From positions 50,231 to 114,230 of the forward strand of contig CAYTTA010000003.1 of assembly GCA_964440655.1 (NCBI GenBank): 64,000 bases of DNA. Reading direction: 5' to 3'. The position numbers were made by a program, and so were the translations under genes. The stretch is from CAYTTA01 sp964440655 (GTDB taxonomy: Bacteria; Bacteroidota; Rhodothermia; Balneolales; Balneolaceae). Below, one piece after another: positions 7,966-17,121 of the stretch (position 1 is its first letter; each line of letters opens with the position of its first letter). The notes beneath the pieces are model-generated. The model searched no databases, was not told the origin of the DNA, and was given only the letters and a program-made list of their open reading frames with translations.

Positions 7966-8048
7966 GCCCTGGACTGGATTCGAACCAGCACTCCCGTTAA
8001 GGAACTGCCCCCTCAAGACAGCGTGTCTACCAATTCCACCACCAGGGC
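7965..8048 (-). tRNA. tRNA-Leu(GAG)
   Basis: Reads GCCCTGG...CCAGGGC-A on the minus strand, with the AATTGGTAGACACGC D-arm, anticodon stem CTGTC/GGCAG around loop TTGAGGG (anticodon GAG), a class II long variable arm and T-loop GGTTCGAATCC. 84 nt including discriminator A; the CCA end is not encoded. Followed by a strong terminator hairpin. Confidence 0.93.
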
Positions 8049-8310
8049 GGCACACTTATAACGGGATCCCATCGCTTAAACGAAGGATACCCCTTTAAAG
8101 TACGAAAAGAACGTTTTGTCCCGCATCAGGAACTGTAAGATCCGTTCCATTTGAAGGAAAACAAATATAGGGCTTTTCTCTTCTAATGAGCAACCGGCCC
8201 GTCTTCCCTTTTGTCGGGTATATTTGCGGGTATCCTTCCTCATCCGAAAAAAGTGGCTTCATGTCGGATGGCAGGATATATTTGAGAATCTGCAAATCAA
8301 TTCGTGCTCG

Positions 8311-8679
8311 ATGATACAGGAATATCTCAATTCGGTGGATAAGTTTGTTGTCGTCGGGGACCGGGTTCTGATCCGTCCGCGTGACATGGATACCCAAACC
8401 CGGAGCGGTCTGGTACTCCCCGCCACGGTGAAAGAGAAGGAAGAGATTCAGAGCGGGTACATCGTCAAGACCGGCCCCGGCCTCCCCATACCGAATCCCG
8501 ATGTGGATGAACCGTGGAAAGCGGATCAGAACGAGCCTCGCTACATCGGTATGCAGGCAAGGGAGGGGGATCTTGCGATTTACATCAAGAGCCGATCATA
8601 CGAGGTCGAGTTCGAGAATGAAAAGTATATCATCGTCCCGCACTCCGCCATTCTTCTTCTGATCCGGGACGAGCCCTGA
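8311..8679 (+). CDS. orphan GroES/Cpn10-like co-chaperonin
   Basis: 122 residues from ATG 8311. The N-terminal half is Cpn10-like: VVVGDRVLIRPRD, a mobile-loop region DTQTRSGLVLPATVKEKEEI, then SGYIVKTGPG. Between the two halves there is an insert rich in Pro, Asp and Asn (about residues 62-85). The end, GDLAIYIKSRSYEVEFENEKYIIVP, matches the GroES closing strands. GroES is normally about 95 residues and lies next to groEL; no groEL is nearby. It may be a specialised co-chaperone rather than the housekeeping GroES. A possible Bacteroidota-type -7 box, TATATTTG, lies at 8219-8226. It is convergent with tamB. Confidence 0.8.
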   Translation: MIQEYLNSVDKFVVVGDRVLIRPRDMDTQTRSGLVLPATVKEKEEIQSGYIVKTGPGLPIPNPDVDEPWKADQNEPRYIGMQAREGDLAIYIKSRSYEVEFENEKYIIVPHSAILLLIRDEP

Positions 8680-8749
8680 TCCGTGAGAAGCCGTTCGGCA
8701 CGAGCACCAGGTCGGGGAGAATCCCTGTTCATCTGCCGGATGCCCACAC

Positions 8750-11700
8750 TCAATAGTCGTAGTTCCAGCGGAGATCGATCCCCTCCCGGCTGTCGTCCCC
8801 CTGGGTGAGCAGCAGCTCCAGGTTTTCCAGGATCCGGTATTCAAGCTGGAAAAGCGTCTTCGGAGAAGTCCCGCTGATCTCGTTCAGCACGGCAAAGAAG
8901 GTCCGTCCGCTCAGGTACCACCCTGTTTTGATGGTGGTCGTGGTTCCGGATCCCGAACGGTTCGTATCCACCTGAACCACATCGATACCCAGTCGCCGTG
9001 ATGCGAGATTCTCAAACTGATCCAGCAGCAGATCGAGTGCGAGATCTGCCGCCGTGGCGCCCTGCCCCCCGCCCGATATCGCCTGCTGCCACGATTCGAG
9101 CGCATAGAACGGGCGCCCGAACAGGGTATAGCTTACGATATCCTGCAGCTCCAGGTAGGGGTCGCTGTCAAACCGGAATTCCGGCTCCTCCACCGTCCCC
9201 TCGACGATGTACCAGAGGGTGACGTCATCCGCCGGTTGGGGCGGACGGTAGATCGTACGGACCATCAGTTCGGGATTCCCCACCGGACCGGAGAAGGTGA
9301 CCACCGCCTCTTCCAGATTGAACCGGCGTCCCAGGGGGGTTGCGTATCCTTGCACCCCTTCGATCGATCCGAAAAGCTGGAGGTCCGATCCGGGCTCCTT
9401 CACCAGATCGACCGTTCCCGCCAGCTCCACCTCCATCTCCAGATACTGGCTGTTGCGGATAAAGAACTGCCGGTCGAACTCCACACTCATCTCCACGGAA
9501 AGGGAGTCGTAGAGAGCCAGGTCGGCCGACACCTCCTCCCCTTCCAGGTAGACCTCCTCCACGGCCTGCTCTCCGAAGTTCTGCAGATTGACATGCCCGC
9601 TCCGGAACCGGAGATCCCCGGTCAGCTGCGGACTCCGGAGGGTCCCTGTGAACCGGCCGTCCAGGTCCACAATGGCGTTCATGCCGGATGTGTTGGCTGC
9701 TGTAAACTGCCGGGCCGATGCCGAAATTTCGAGGGAGGGGGATGCACCTTTGGATGCCAGGTGAATCACCCCTTCCGCATCCAGCTGACCCGGGCCGCTA
9801 CGGGCGGAAAAACTCTCCAGCCGGAATCCCGATGCGTCCATCGTGAGAAGGGAAGAGATCCCGTTCAATGTAATCCCCACCGGCACCACCGTGAGCCTTC
9901 CGCCGGTGAGCTCGAACTGTCCGGACGGTTCCGGATTGTCCCTCGTGCCTCTCATTTCGGCATATCCGGAGATGGTTCCCTGCAGGTTTCTCATCTGTTC
10001 CGGATCGAGAAATTCATTGAGTATGGCCAGATCCAGATTGCTCACGTCGGCCATGGCATAGATCTCATCGTCCGGTCGTGCCGTCTCCATCCGGAACGTT
10101 CTCATGTCGAGATAGAGGGGCACCCTCGATTCCAGGGTGATCACATCTTCCCCTCCGGAGTGGATCCGGCCATCCAGCCGCACATCCGACAGTTCGTGGT
10201 TGTAGACAAACTGAAGCTCAAGGGAGTCTACCGGCACCCCTGAAACCACTCCCTCTTTCAGGGTCACTTCTCCTTCAAGAAGCGGATCCCCTGCCGTGCC
10301 TCCCAGGACGGCCCGGAAACCGACCTGCCCTGCCAGATTCATTCCCCCGCCGGCCAGCCGGTGCCAGAAATCGAGTCCGGATTCATGAACGGTGAGCTGT
10401 CCGTCCACCGGACGGGCGAAAAAGGCTTCTTCAATGCTCTGAGGATCGGCCAGTTCGAAAGGAAGATCGATCCGCCCGGTGACCAGTTCCCGCTCCTCTT
10501 TCCATGCTCCGAGGGAGGACTCAAGCCGCCCCTCTTCCAGCCGGAGCAGGATTCGAAGCGAGTCTATCTCCTCTTCAGCATGGCGGATCCGGGCGAAGAG
10601 CAGCTCTCCCGTTCCCGCAGGTCCGTTTTCATCCATCCTGCCGTATAGCTGCCCGCTTATGAAGGCTTCGGCAACCGCCTCTTCCATAAAGAGTCTCTGG
10701 ATGGTTCCCAGGTTGAGAAGGCGGGCCTCCATCCGGAACTCCTGACGCCCCGGCCCGAAATGGGGGAGCTCCAGACCAAGCCAGGCCGTGCCGTCGGCAG
10801 ACTCCATCCGGAACGGCTCCATCCGGAGCACACCGTCCCGGCGGATCAGCCTGAAAGGCTGATCCAGATTCAGCGCCCGATCGGGCGTCTCAAAGAGGAA
10901 ATCCGTGGTTGTCAGCTCCAGTTCCTCTTCCGAGTAGCGGAACGAGGCGGAATGGCGAAGATGGATCTCCTCCTCCTGGCGGAGTTGCACCCCTGCCGTA
11001 CCCGTCACCACCTGCCCGCCGATGGTCGCTTCGGCAGAAATGTCCGTCTGCTGAAGTGCAATCTGTCCGGATGAGAGCTGATTGATGGAAAGGGTCGCGG
11101 TGAGCTGAGGCTCTTCCATCAGCCATGCACCAAACTCACCGGTCACCGACTCTGCCGTGAGCAGGGTATCCCACCGGAACGGCCCGATCCGGAGATCTCC
11201 CATCAGTCTCAGAACATCGGTTTTGCCTCTTTCCCCGGCAGCCAGCTCCATCCGGAACGTTCCTGGCGCCTGAAGAGAATCCAGACCAAAAACGGGTGCC
11301 AGCGGCTGGAGATCCCCTGTCTCCCCCTCCATCTCTAGATGGTTTTCAGGATCCCTCCACTCCTTCAGATTGATGCGGGAAACGAGAGATGCCCTGGCAA
11401 TAGGCCCCGAAAGCCGTGTTTCCGGAATCACAAGGACTCCGTTCCGGACCTGCAGAACGGAGTGCAGTTCCACCGGCAGACCGTTCACGGAACTGGAGTC
11501 CAGCCGAACGTATGCATCAAGAATCATCGACTCCGGGTCCAGTGATCGCCCCTCCCCTTCGATCGTTGCTCTCACCTGAGAGGTGAAACGGCCGGAGCCG
11601 CCCGTCGTCACCGAGGACTCCGTTGTTACCGGCTGCGATCCGCCGGGGCTTCTGGAATTTCCCTGTTCGGAGGGGCTGCCGGGAGTTCCCCGCCCCCTCT

Positions 11701-13192
11701 GAGTTGCCAAAGCTCCGGAACTGTCCTCACTCAGCGCCAGCAGCCTCACGGGATCAAATTCTTGAAGCCGGATCTCAAACCGGTACCCCACTCCGGAAGG
11801 GTTCATCCCCTTTCCTTCCGCGCTCAGAGTGAGATCCACCCTCCCCTCCCAGACCGGATCCTCCAGAATCCGATCGGGACGGATCTCCCGGCCATTCACG
11901 CCAAGGCTCCAGTGTGGCTCTCCAAAAATCGAGTCTACCGCCAGATCGGCAAAGAGCTCCTGCTCCTGGTGGCGAAGGTTCAATCCCGCATCAAGCCGTG
12001 CTCCGGACCATTCCAGGTCGAGTCCGGCATGATCCAGACGCTGCTCTCCATACTGCAGCTGTGAGACAACCAGCTCCCCGCTGAACCCCCCCTCCTGATA
12101 TGCGGAGACCGGCACATCCCCCGAACCGGTGAATGCAATGTGGCCGATGGAGGGAGCGGAGGGTTTCCCTGTAAGAAGCGGCCCCTCCAGCCGTCCGATC
12201 TCAAGGTTCATTTCCTTCAGTGCGATCCCTTCCAGGAAGCCGTCCGCCCCGCGCCGGATCAGCCTGCCCTCCAGAAGGGCACGCTCCAGCCCTCTCCCCT
12301 CCGCTTCCAGACGGATCCGGAACTCATCCCCCCGCCCCCGCACCCCGGCACGGATCATCAGATCCCGGGCCAGGGGGAGATCGGACCACGATTTCAGATC
12401 GTGTACCGAAAGAGGGGCAAGAACAAGCTCCCCCTCCACCCGCTCATTCCCTTCCACCAGGAGGCTGCTCTCCAGCAGGGAACGACCTGTCTGCAATGCC
12501 AGCCGCTCCAGCGTCCACTCCTCGCCCCTCCCGCCGGCAGAGAGAGAAACCTCCACCGGGCCGGCCAGTCTCTGCTCATCAATCAGAAAATGGAGGGTAT
12601 CAACCGTGGCAAACCACTCATTCTCCTCAAATCCTGCCGATCCGATCCACTCCAGCTCCCGGATCACGACCCGGTTGTCCGGGACCGATGGGCCCGATGC
12701 CTCCAGAAAGAGATCCGAAAGACGAAAATGGCCGATCTTCCAGAAGAGAGGCTCCGTCTCCTCCTCCGGAGGGGTCTCCCTCTCCGGAAGCAGACGCTGT
12801 AGATTCCAGTCCCCCTCTTCCTGCTCTATGGCATGCAGCTCCACTCCGGAGAGAATCAGCAGATCCAGCTCATGCGTTCGCCGGATCAGTCGAAGCGGGC
12901 GCCAGGCAAACTGCACCGTATCGATCGCCGCCACCCGTTCCCCGTCGCTGTCCAGCAGTTCGATTCCCGTTATACGGACCCCACGGAGCAGGTCCCCTTC
13001 AAGAGCATCGATCCGGAGAGTTCCGGCGAGCTGTTCATTCGCCATCCTCACTCCCTGATCCCTCAGAAACCCCATCAGCAGATCACTCTGCAACAGCCAC
13101 CGCACACCGGCGATCAGAACAAACAGCAGAGCGGCACCTGCCCAGACTCCCCTGCGCCGGAAGAACGGTTTCCGTTCACCCCGCTTTTTCAT
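8750..13192 (-). CDS. tamB: TamB-like translocation and assembly module / inter-membrane lipid-transport protein
   Basis: 1480 residues from ATG at 13192, chosen because a strong ribosome site GGGAAGGGAG precedes it; an ATG 21 nt upstream lacks one. One N-terminal transmembrane helix (GVWAGAALLFVLIAGVRWLL) is followed by a very long beta-rich periplasmic part, ending in the TamB/DUF490 C-terminal domain (about 1080-1480; for example GRFTGTLRSPQLTGDLRFRS and TIYRPP). A Ser/Gly/Thr-rich linker lies near residues 510-560. TamB forms a hydrophobic groove bridging inner and outer membranes and acts in lipid transport and outer-membrane protein assembly. The gene follows an Omp85 gene on the same strand (155 bp from stop to start), as expected for a TAM pair. 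Confidence 0.92.
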   Translation of the reverse strand: MKKRGERKPFFRRRGVWAGAALLFVLIAGVRWLLQSDLLMGFLRDQGVRMANEQLAGTLRIDALEGDLLRGVRITGIELLDSDGERVAAIDTVQFAWRPLRLIRRTHELDLLILSGVELHAIEQEEGDWNLQRLLPERETPPEEETEPLFWKIGHFRLSDLFLEASGPSVPDNRVVIRELEWIGSAGFEENEWFATVDTLHFLIDEQRLAGPVEVSLSAGGRGEEWTLERLALQTGRSLLESSLLVEGNERVEGELVLAPLSVHDLKSWSDLPLARDLMIRAGVRGRGDEFRIRLEAEGRGLERALLEGRLIRRGADGFLEGIALKEMNLEIGRLEGPLLTGKPSAPSIGHIAFTGSGDVPVSAYQEGGFSGELVVSQLQYGEQRLDHAGLDLEWSGARLDAGLNLRHQEQELFADLAVDSIFGEPHWSLGVNGREIRPDRILEDPVWEGRVDLTLSAEGKGMNPSGVGYRFEIRLQEFDPVRLLALSEDSSGALATQRGRGTPGSPSEQGNSRSPGGSQPVTTESSVTTGGSGRFTSQVRATIEGEGRSLDPESMILDAYVRLDSSSVNGLPVELHSVLQVRNGVLVIPETRLSGPIARASLVSRINLKEWRDPENHLEMEGETGDLQPLAPVFGLDSLQAPGTFRMELAAGERGKTDVLRLMGDLRIGPFRWDTLLTAESVTGEFGAWLMEEPQLTATLSINQLSSGQIALQQTDISAEATIGGQVVTGTAGVQLRQEEEIHLRHSASFRYSEEELELTTTDFLFETPDRALNLDQPFRLIRRDGVLRMEPFRMESADGTAWLGLELPHFGPGRQEFRMEARLLNLGTIQRLFMEEAVAEAFISGQLYGRMDENGPAGTGELLFARIRHAEEEIDSLRILLRLEEGRLESSLGAWKEERELVTGRIDLPFELADPQSIEEAFFARPVDGQLTVHESGLDFWHRLAGGGMNLAGQVGFRAVLGGTAGDPLLEGEVTLKEGVVSGVPVDSLELQFVYNHELSDVRLDGRIHSGGEDVITLESRVPLYLDMRTFRMETARPDDEIYAMADVSNLDLAILNEFLDPEQMRNLQGTISGYAEMRGTRDNPEPSGQFELTGGRLTVVPVGITLNGISSLLTMDASGFRLESFSARSGPGQLDAEGVIHLASKGASPSLEISASARQFTAANTSGMNAIVDLDGRFTGTLRSPQLTGDLRFRSGHVNLQNFGEQAVEEVYLEGEEVSADLALYDSLSVEMSVEFDRQFFIRNSQYLEMEVELAGTVDLVKEPGSDLQLFGSIEGVQGYATPLGRRFNLEEAVVTFSGPVGNPELMVRTIYRPPQPADDVTLWYIVEGTVEEPEFRFDSDPYLELQDIVSYTLFGRPFYALESWQQAISGGGQGATAADLALDLLLDQFENLASRRLGIDVVQVDTNRSGSGTTTTIKTGWYLSGRTFFAVLNEISGTSPKTLFQLEYRILENLELLLTQGDDSREGIDLRWNYDY

Positions 13193-13347
13193 ATCTCCCT
13201 TCCCACTGCTCATCGGGCTCCGCCATTCTCATCATCGGACTCCACCATCTCCATCCTCCTCACGTTCCGGTATTTTACATTCCATCATCATATTTCATCA
13301 ATCGGATCATCATCAGGCTTCATGTCTGTCAACAACACCGCCCTGTA

Positions 13348-15300
13348 TTAAAACGCCTGTCCGATACTGAAGTGCAGGCCGAACCGGTTCAGCCGGCTTC
13401 CGAAATCCTGTCCGGCAAAGTGCCGAAGATCCTCCTCGGCCGGATTGAGTTTGTAGCCGATATCGAACCGGACCGGGCCGATCGGGGACTCATACCGGAT
13501 TCCTCCACCGGCCCCATACTGGAGCGGCCGGTCGGACAGCTGACGCGGACCCCTCCAGATCTGCCCTCCGTCAAGGAAGAGTGCCAGCCCGATACCCCTG
13601 ACAAGAAAATCGACTCTCTGACGCACCTCCAGGTTGAAATTGAGCATCGCCCTCCCTCCATTGGGCACATATCGGATAAAATTCCCATCCTGATCGGTCA
13701 CCGCCGTCTTGGGGCCCAGGCTCTGCCTCGACCAGCCCCTTACGCTGTTGGTCCCTCCCAGATAGAACCGGACCACACCCGGCAGCTCCTCCTCTCCGGT
13801 AAAAATCACCCCGCTGTGGATCCGCGCGGCAACCGTCAGACTGCGGTTCAGCTGCGTATATCTCCGGAGATCGAGTGACAGTTTCTGATAGCGGTACGTT
13901 CCTTCACCGAACAGGCTCGAGAGCTCCAGAAAAGGCTGGATCAGCCAGCCGCGTGCATCTCTCAGGGTACTGCTGGTGTAATAACCGCTCAGGTTTATGG
14001 AGGCGAGGTTGTAATTGAGCACCGTATCGGGCAGTGAGGTCTCCGGCAATCCCGAGAGCTCCGAGTTGTAGGTGAGGTCGTAGGCAAGCGATCCGGTAAG
14101 ATTCTCCGTGTGCTGATAGAGCAGGCTGTTGGAGATCCCCACGCGGAAGATCTCGAACGAGGACTCGATCAGATGCTGTCCGTAGGGAACGGAGACGAAA
14201 CTGCTCCGGGTGTTGAAAAGCCAGGGAACCAGATAGTCCAGGCTCACCCTCTGTTCGATGAATGAGGCGTGACCGCTGGCGGTGAACCGATGTCCTTTTC
14301 CATGCACATTCCGGTGTGTCCAGGAGAGACGCCCCCTCAGGTGCTCCTCCCTGCCGATTCCTCCCGTCACCTCAATGGAACGGGCGGGATACTCCCGGAC
14401 CCGTATGGTGAGTTCAAGCGTGGAATCGGCCGGCTCTTCGGGAATGTTCACGGTGGCAAACCGAAAGAGGTGATGATTGAAAAGCTCCCTCTGGGCATTC
14501 ATCATCCGGCTGCGGCTGTAGAGATCCCCCTCTTTGATGCCTGTCTCCCGGATCACCAGCTCCTCATCCACACTGAGTTCCCCGGTGACCGAAAAACTTC
14601 CGAACCGCATCCGGGGACCCGGCGTGTTGATCACACGCAGGGAGACCGTCCGCCGGAGGGAATCGACCTGGACCTCCATCTCCACCTCACCATAAGGGAA
14701 ACCCGACTCCTCCATGGCCTCTGTAAAAAGAGCCTCGGCATCCGAATAGAGGATGAACTGATACCGCTCCCCCTCCTGGAACGGACTCCGCCGGACTGCA
14801 CGCTCAAACTCCCGGCTGTTCCGGATGATCTCTTCGGACTCGGCATCACTTTGGAACTCCACCCGGACCTCCTGGATCTGGAGCGGCTCTCCCTCTTCGA
14901 TCATGAAGACCACTCTCTTCTGCCACGATCTGCGGAGCTCCTCGATCCGGAAGGTCACATCCGCCTGATCAAACCCCCTTCTGCGGTAGAATCGGAGTAT
15001 ACGGATCGCATCACGCCGCAGCTCCATCGGATCGAGACGGTACTCTCCGATCCTGCCCAGCAGCTTCTGGAAGAACGTGGGGCGCGAGGTGGCGATCACA
15101 TCGCGCAGGATCATATCCGACCAGGTTGCATTGCCTTCAAAATCGACTTTCCAGACCGTATCGGGTTGTTCCTCCTCCCCGTTCTGGGCTCCCGCCGGTT
15201 GAGAGAAGAGCGGCAGCAGAACCGACAGGATGAGAAGCAAGCGAAGGAAGCTTCCTCTCCCGATATCACTTTTCCGGTAATGGCATGTAGGCCTCTGCAT
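13348..15300 (-). CDS. Omp85-family outer membrane protein (TamA/BamA-like)
   Basis: 650 residues with a signal peptide (LLLILSVLLPLFSQPAGAQ). Residues about 45-340 form POTRA repeats (for example GRIGEYRLDPMELRRDAIRI and VTGELSVDEELVIRETGIKEG). The C-terminal 300 residues are the 16-strand barrel with the Omp85 lid motif VRGW (FYLGGTNSVRGWSRQSLG) and a final strand ending in Phe (RFGLHFSIGQAF). It is shorter than BamA and precedes tamB on the same strand, so TamA is the best reading. Bacteroidota often have a lipoprotein variant (TamL); this one has no lipobox Cys. Confidence 0.9.
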   Translation of the reverse strand: MQRPTCHYRKSDIGRGSFLRLLLILSVLLPLFSQPAGAQNGEEEQPDTVWKVDFEGNATWSDMILRDVIATSRPTFFQKLLGRIGEYRLDPMELRRDAIRILRFYRRRGFDQADVTFRIEELRRSWQKRVVFMIEEGEPLQIQEVRVEFQSDAESEEIIRNSREFERAVRRSPFQEGERYQFILYSDAEALFTEAMEESGFPYGEVEMEVQVDSLRRTVSLRVINTPGPRMRFGSFSVTGELSVDEELVIRETGIKEGDLYSRSRMMNAQRELFNHHLFRFATVNIPEEPADSTLELTIRVREYPARSIEVTGGIGREEHLRGRLSWTHRNVHGKGHRFTASGHASFIEQRVSLDYLVPWLFNTRSSFVSVPYGQHLIESSFEIFRVGISNSLLYQHTENLTGSLAYDLTYNSELSGLPETSLPDTVLNYNLASINLSGYYTSSTLRDARGWLIQPFLELSSLFGEGTYRYQKLSLDLRRYTQLNRSLTVAARIHSGVIFTGEEELPGVVRFYLGGTNSVRGWSRQSLGPKTAVTDQDGNFIRYVPNGGRAMLNFNLEVRQRVDFLVRGIGLALFLDGGQIWRGPRQLSDRPLQYGAGGGIRYESPIGPVRFDIGYKLNPAEEDLRHFAGQDFGSRLNRFGLHFSIGQAF

Positions 15301-15558
15301 TCACTCAATATAAACGAAGGAAATGCGGGTTTTAAAAATCAAGTTTCTCTCCGGATCAATTTCAGGTGTCCACTCCCGCAGGTTGCGTCCGGGACTCCTA
15401 TTTCCCCTGAATAAACACTATATTACGCTCCTGCTCCAGGCAGGGGCAGCCCCGAAAAAGGGTTCTCGCCTGTCCTGCGTGGCCGGCTGCTTCAAATGAG
15501 TCCAAGGCTCACGACCAGACCGGAGCCCAGGATTGACCTCTAAACCTCTCAGCCCGGA

Positions 15559-16152
15559 ATGAAACGACACCATTGCATTTCCACCCTGTTCTTCTGCCTG
15601 ATCGTGACCAGTCTGATGCTGGCAGGGTGTGGACACCGCACTCAGGATGACTTCCGGGACATCTCCATCCCGCTCGTCAACCAAAACGGTGAGGCGGTCA
15701 CATTTCCGGACGATCTGATGGGGAAGCCGGTTCTGCTGGGATTCATCTATACGAATTGTCCCGATATCTGTTCCTTCATCACCGCCAATCTCTACAAGAC
15801 CTGGGTCGAAATGGATCAGCCGGAAGATGTCCATTTCGTGCTGGTCACCTTCGATCCGGAGAGAGACACGCCCCAGGTTCTGAAACAGTATGCCTCGGCT
15901 TTCAATATGGACCGTCCCCCTTTTCAGTTTCTTACCGGTGAGAAAGAGGAGGTGGAGCGGATGATGGAGCGGGTGGGGATCCGCACCCAGGTCTCCTACA
16001 CCAAGGAGCTGGAGGATGGCGAACTGCTCTATTTCCTGAACCACACCGACCGGATCCTTCTACTGGACCAACAGGCCCGACTCTTCATGGAATACGGGGG
16101 GAGCATGACTCCGACCCGTATCTTTACCGAAGACCTGAATCAACTGCTCTGA
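15559..16152 (+). CDS. SCO1/SenC-family copper chaperone lipoprotein
   Basis: 197 residues with lipobox LAGC (Cys24), then a thioredoxin-like fold. The copper site is intact: CPDIC (Cys67 and Cys71) and a downstream His in NHTD (His162). SCO proteins deliver copper to, or reduce, the CuA centre of cytochrome c oxidase in the periplasm. The next gene, a PCuAC chaperone, begins 2 bp after the stop, so the two are an operon for oxidase copper loading. It is divergent from the Omp85 gene across about 258 bp with no clear coding content. Confidence 0.93.
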   Translation: MKRHHCISTLFFCLIVTSLMLAGCGHRTQDDFRDISIPLVNQNGEAVTFPDDLMGKPVLLGFIYTNCPDICSFITANLYKTWVEMDQPEDVHFVLVTFDPERDTPQVLKQYASAFNMDRPPFQFLTGEKEEVERMMERVGIRTQVSYTKELEDGELLYFLNHTDRILLLDQQARLFMEYGGSMTPTRIFTEDLNQLL

Positions 16153-16154
16153 TC

Positions 16155-16763
16155 ATGCGACGCACCTCATCCCGACACCGCTCTCTACAGACGCTTCCCC
16201 TTGGCGGGAGCGGACTCTTCCGGATAATCCTTCTGCTGCTGATTCTGACGGTTGCAGGCTGCCGCCCGGAAGAGTCCCGGCGTGTTGAGGGCGGAGGCAG
16301 CGGACATACGGAGAGCTCCGCCACTCTCCCGGGGGGTGAGGCAGAGTCCGGCTCCATCCGTGTATCGCAAGCCTGGGCCCGCCCTGCCGCCGAAGGAGGC
16401 ATGAGCGCAGCCTACATGATCCTGTCCAACAGCGGCGAAGAGGAGGAGACGCTTGAAGCGGTCTCTTCCGATGCGGCGCAGATGGTCGAGATCCATGAGT
16501 CGTTTGAACAGGAGGGCGGAATGGTGGGCATGAGGGAGATCGGCCGGGTTCACCTGCCTCCGGGGGGTGCTTTTGAACTTCGACCCGGAGGAGTTCACAT
16601 CATGTTGATGCATCTGACCTCAGATCTCAACGCAGGGGACAGGATCGACCTCACTCTTCATTTCGCCCGGGCCGGGACACTCTCTCTCTCGGTGCCTGTT
16701 CGCGGTGGTGCATCCTCTTCCCACGACGCCCATCACTCCTCCAGTGAGGATCACAGCCACTGA
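16155..16763 (+). CDS. PCu(A)C-family periplasmic copper chaperone lipoprotein
   Basis: 202 residues. Lipobox VAGC (Cys36) follows a hydrophobic leader. The mature part is the DUF461/PCuAC beta-sandwich: QAWARPAAEGGMSAAYMIL, then the Cu(I) ligand series with His in VEIHESFEQEGG, the following Met residues, and GGVHIMLMHL (HxM). The tail is His-rich (SSHDAHHSSSEDHSH), a likely extra metal-binding extension. With the SCO1 gene directly upstream it should supply copper to the CuA site of a haem-copper oxidase. Confidence 0.92.
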   Translation: MRRTSSRHRSLQTLPLGGSGLFRIILLLLILTVAGCRPEESRRVEGGGSGHTESSATLPGGEAESGSIRVSQAWARPAAEGGMSAAYMILSNSGEEEETLEAVSSDAAQMVEIHESFEQEGGMVGMREIGRVHLPPGGAFELRPGGVHIMLMHLTSDLNAGDRIDLTLHFARAGTLSLSVPVRGGASSSHDAHHSSSEDHSH

Positions 16764-17121
16764 CACTTTGTTCACCTTAGATACCTTTTTTCGTTAACTG
16801 CCCCTTCTTTGATCAGAGATCTTTCTTTGACCGGAATTCCTGTTTCCGACCAGAACCCTCATTGATCCGGGATTCTTTTTTCACCCAGGATCCTTTTTTG
16901 ATTTCTCTTCTCCGGTTTTTTATTTACGATATCAAGGAGAACTTCCATTTTTGTTTCAATTTGTAAAGAGGTTTTCCCTTTTTCATTCAATAAGCGTTTT
17001 TTTACCGGAACATCCGGTTCTATCGGCACTACAGTTTTATCGGCATAACCGGGGTTTAACAGAACAACCAGGCTTTTCAAACCTTCGCTTTCAAGAAGCC
17101 CGCTAATCAACGGAGACCGTT
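16764..17121. repeat. AT-rich intergenic region with degenerate ~18-bp repeats
   Basis: 358 bp without a convincing gene. Imperfect units spaced 16-19 bp recur: TTTGATCAGAGATCTTTC, TTTGACCGGAATTCCTG, TTGATCCGGGATTCTTTT, TCACCCAGGATCCTTTTT, and later TTTACCGGAACATCCGG, TTATCGGCATAACCGG, TTTAACAGAACAACCAGG. The shared core is about TTTnAYCnGnAnnnCnnG. A minus-strand open frame of 83 codons exists but looks like repeat-derived sequence. The last 20 bp supply the ribosome site GGAG for the next gene. Confidence 0.45.

Noticed and set aside
12220..13878. Plus-strand frame of 552 codons over tamB and tamA
   Set aside because: Antisense, Pro/Ser/Arg-rich composition without domains; tamB and the Omp85 gene are clear on the other strand.
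16859..17110. Minus-strand 83-codon frame
   Set aside because: Low-complexity repeat-derived protein with no domain and no ribosome site.
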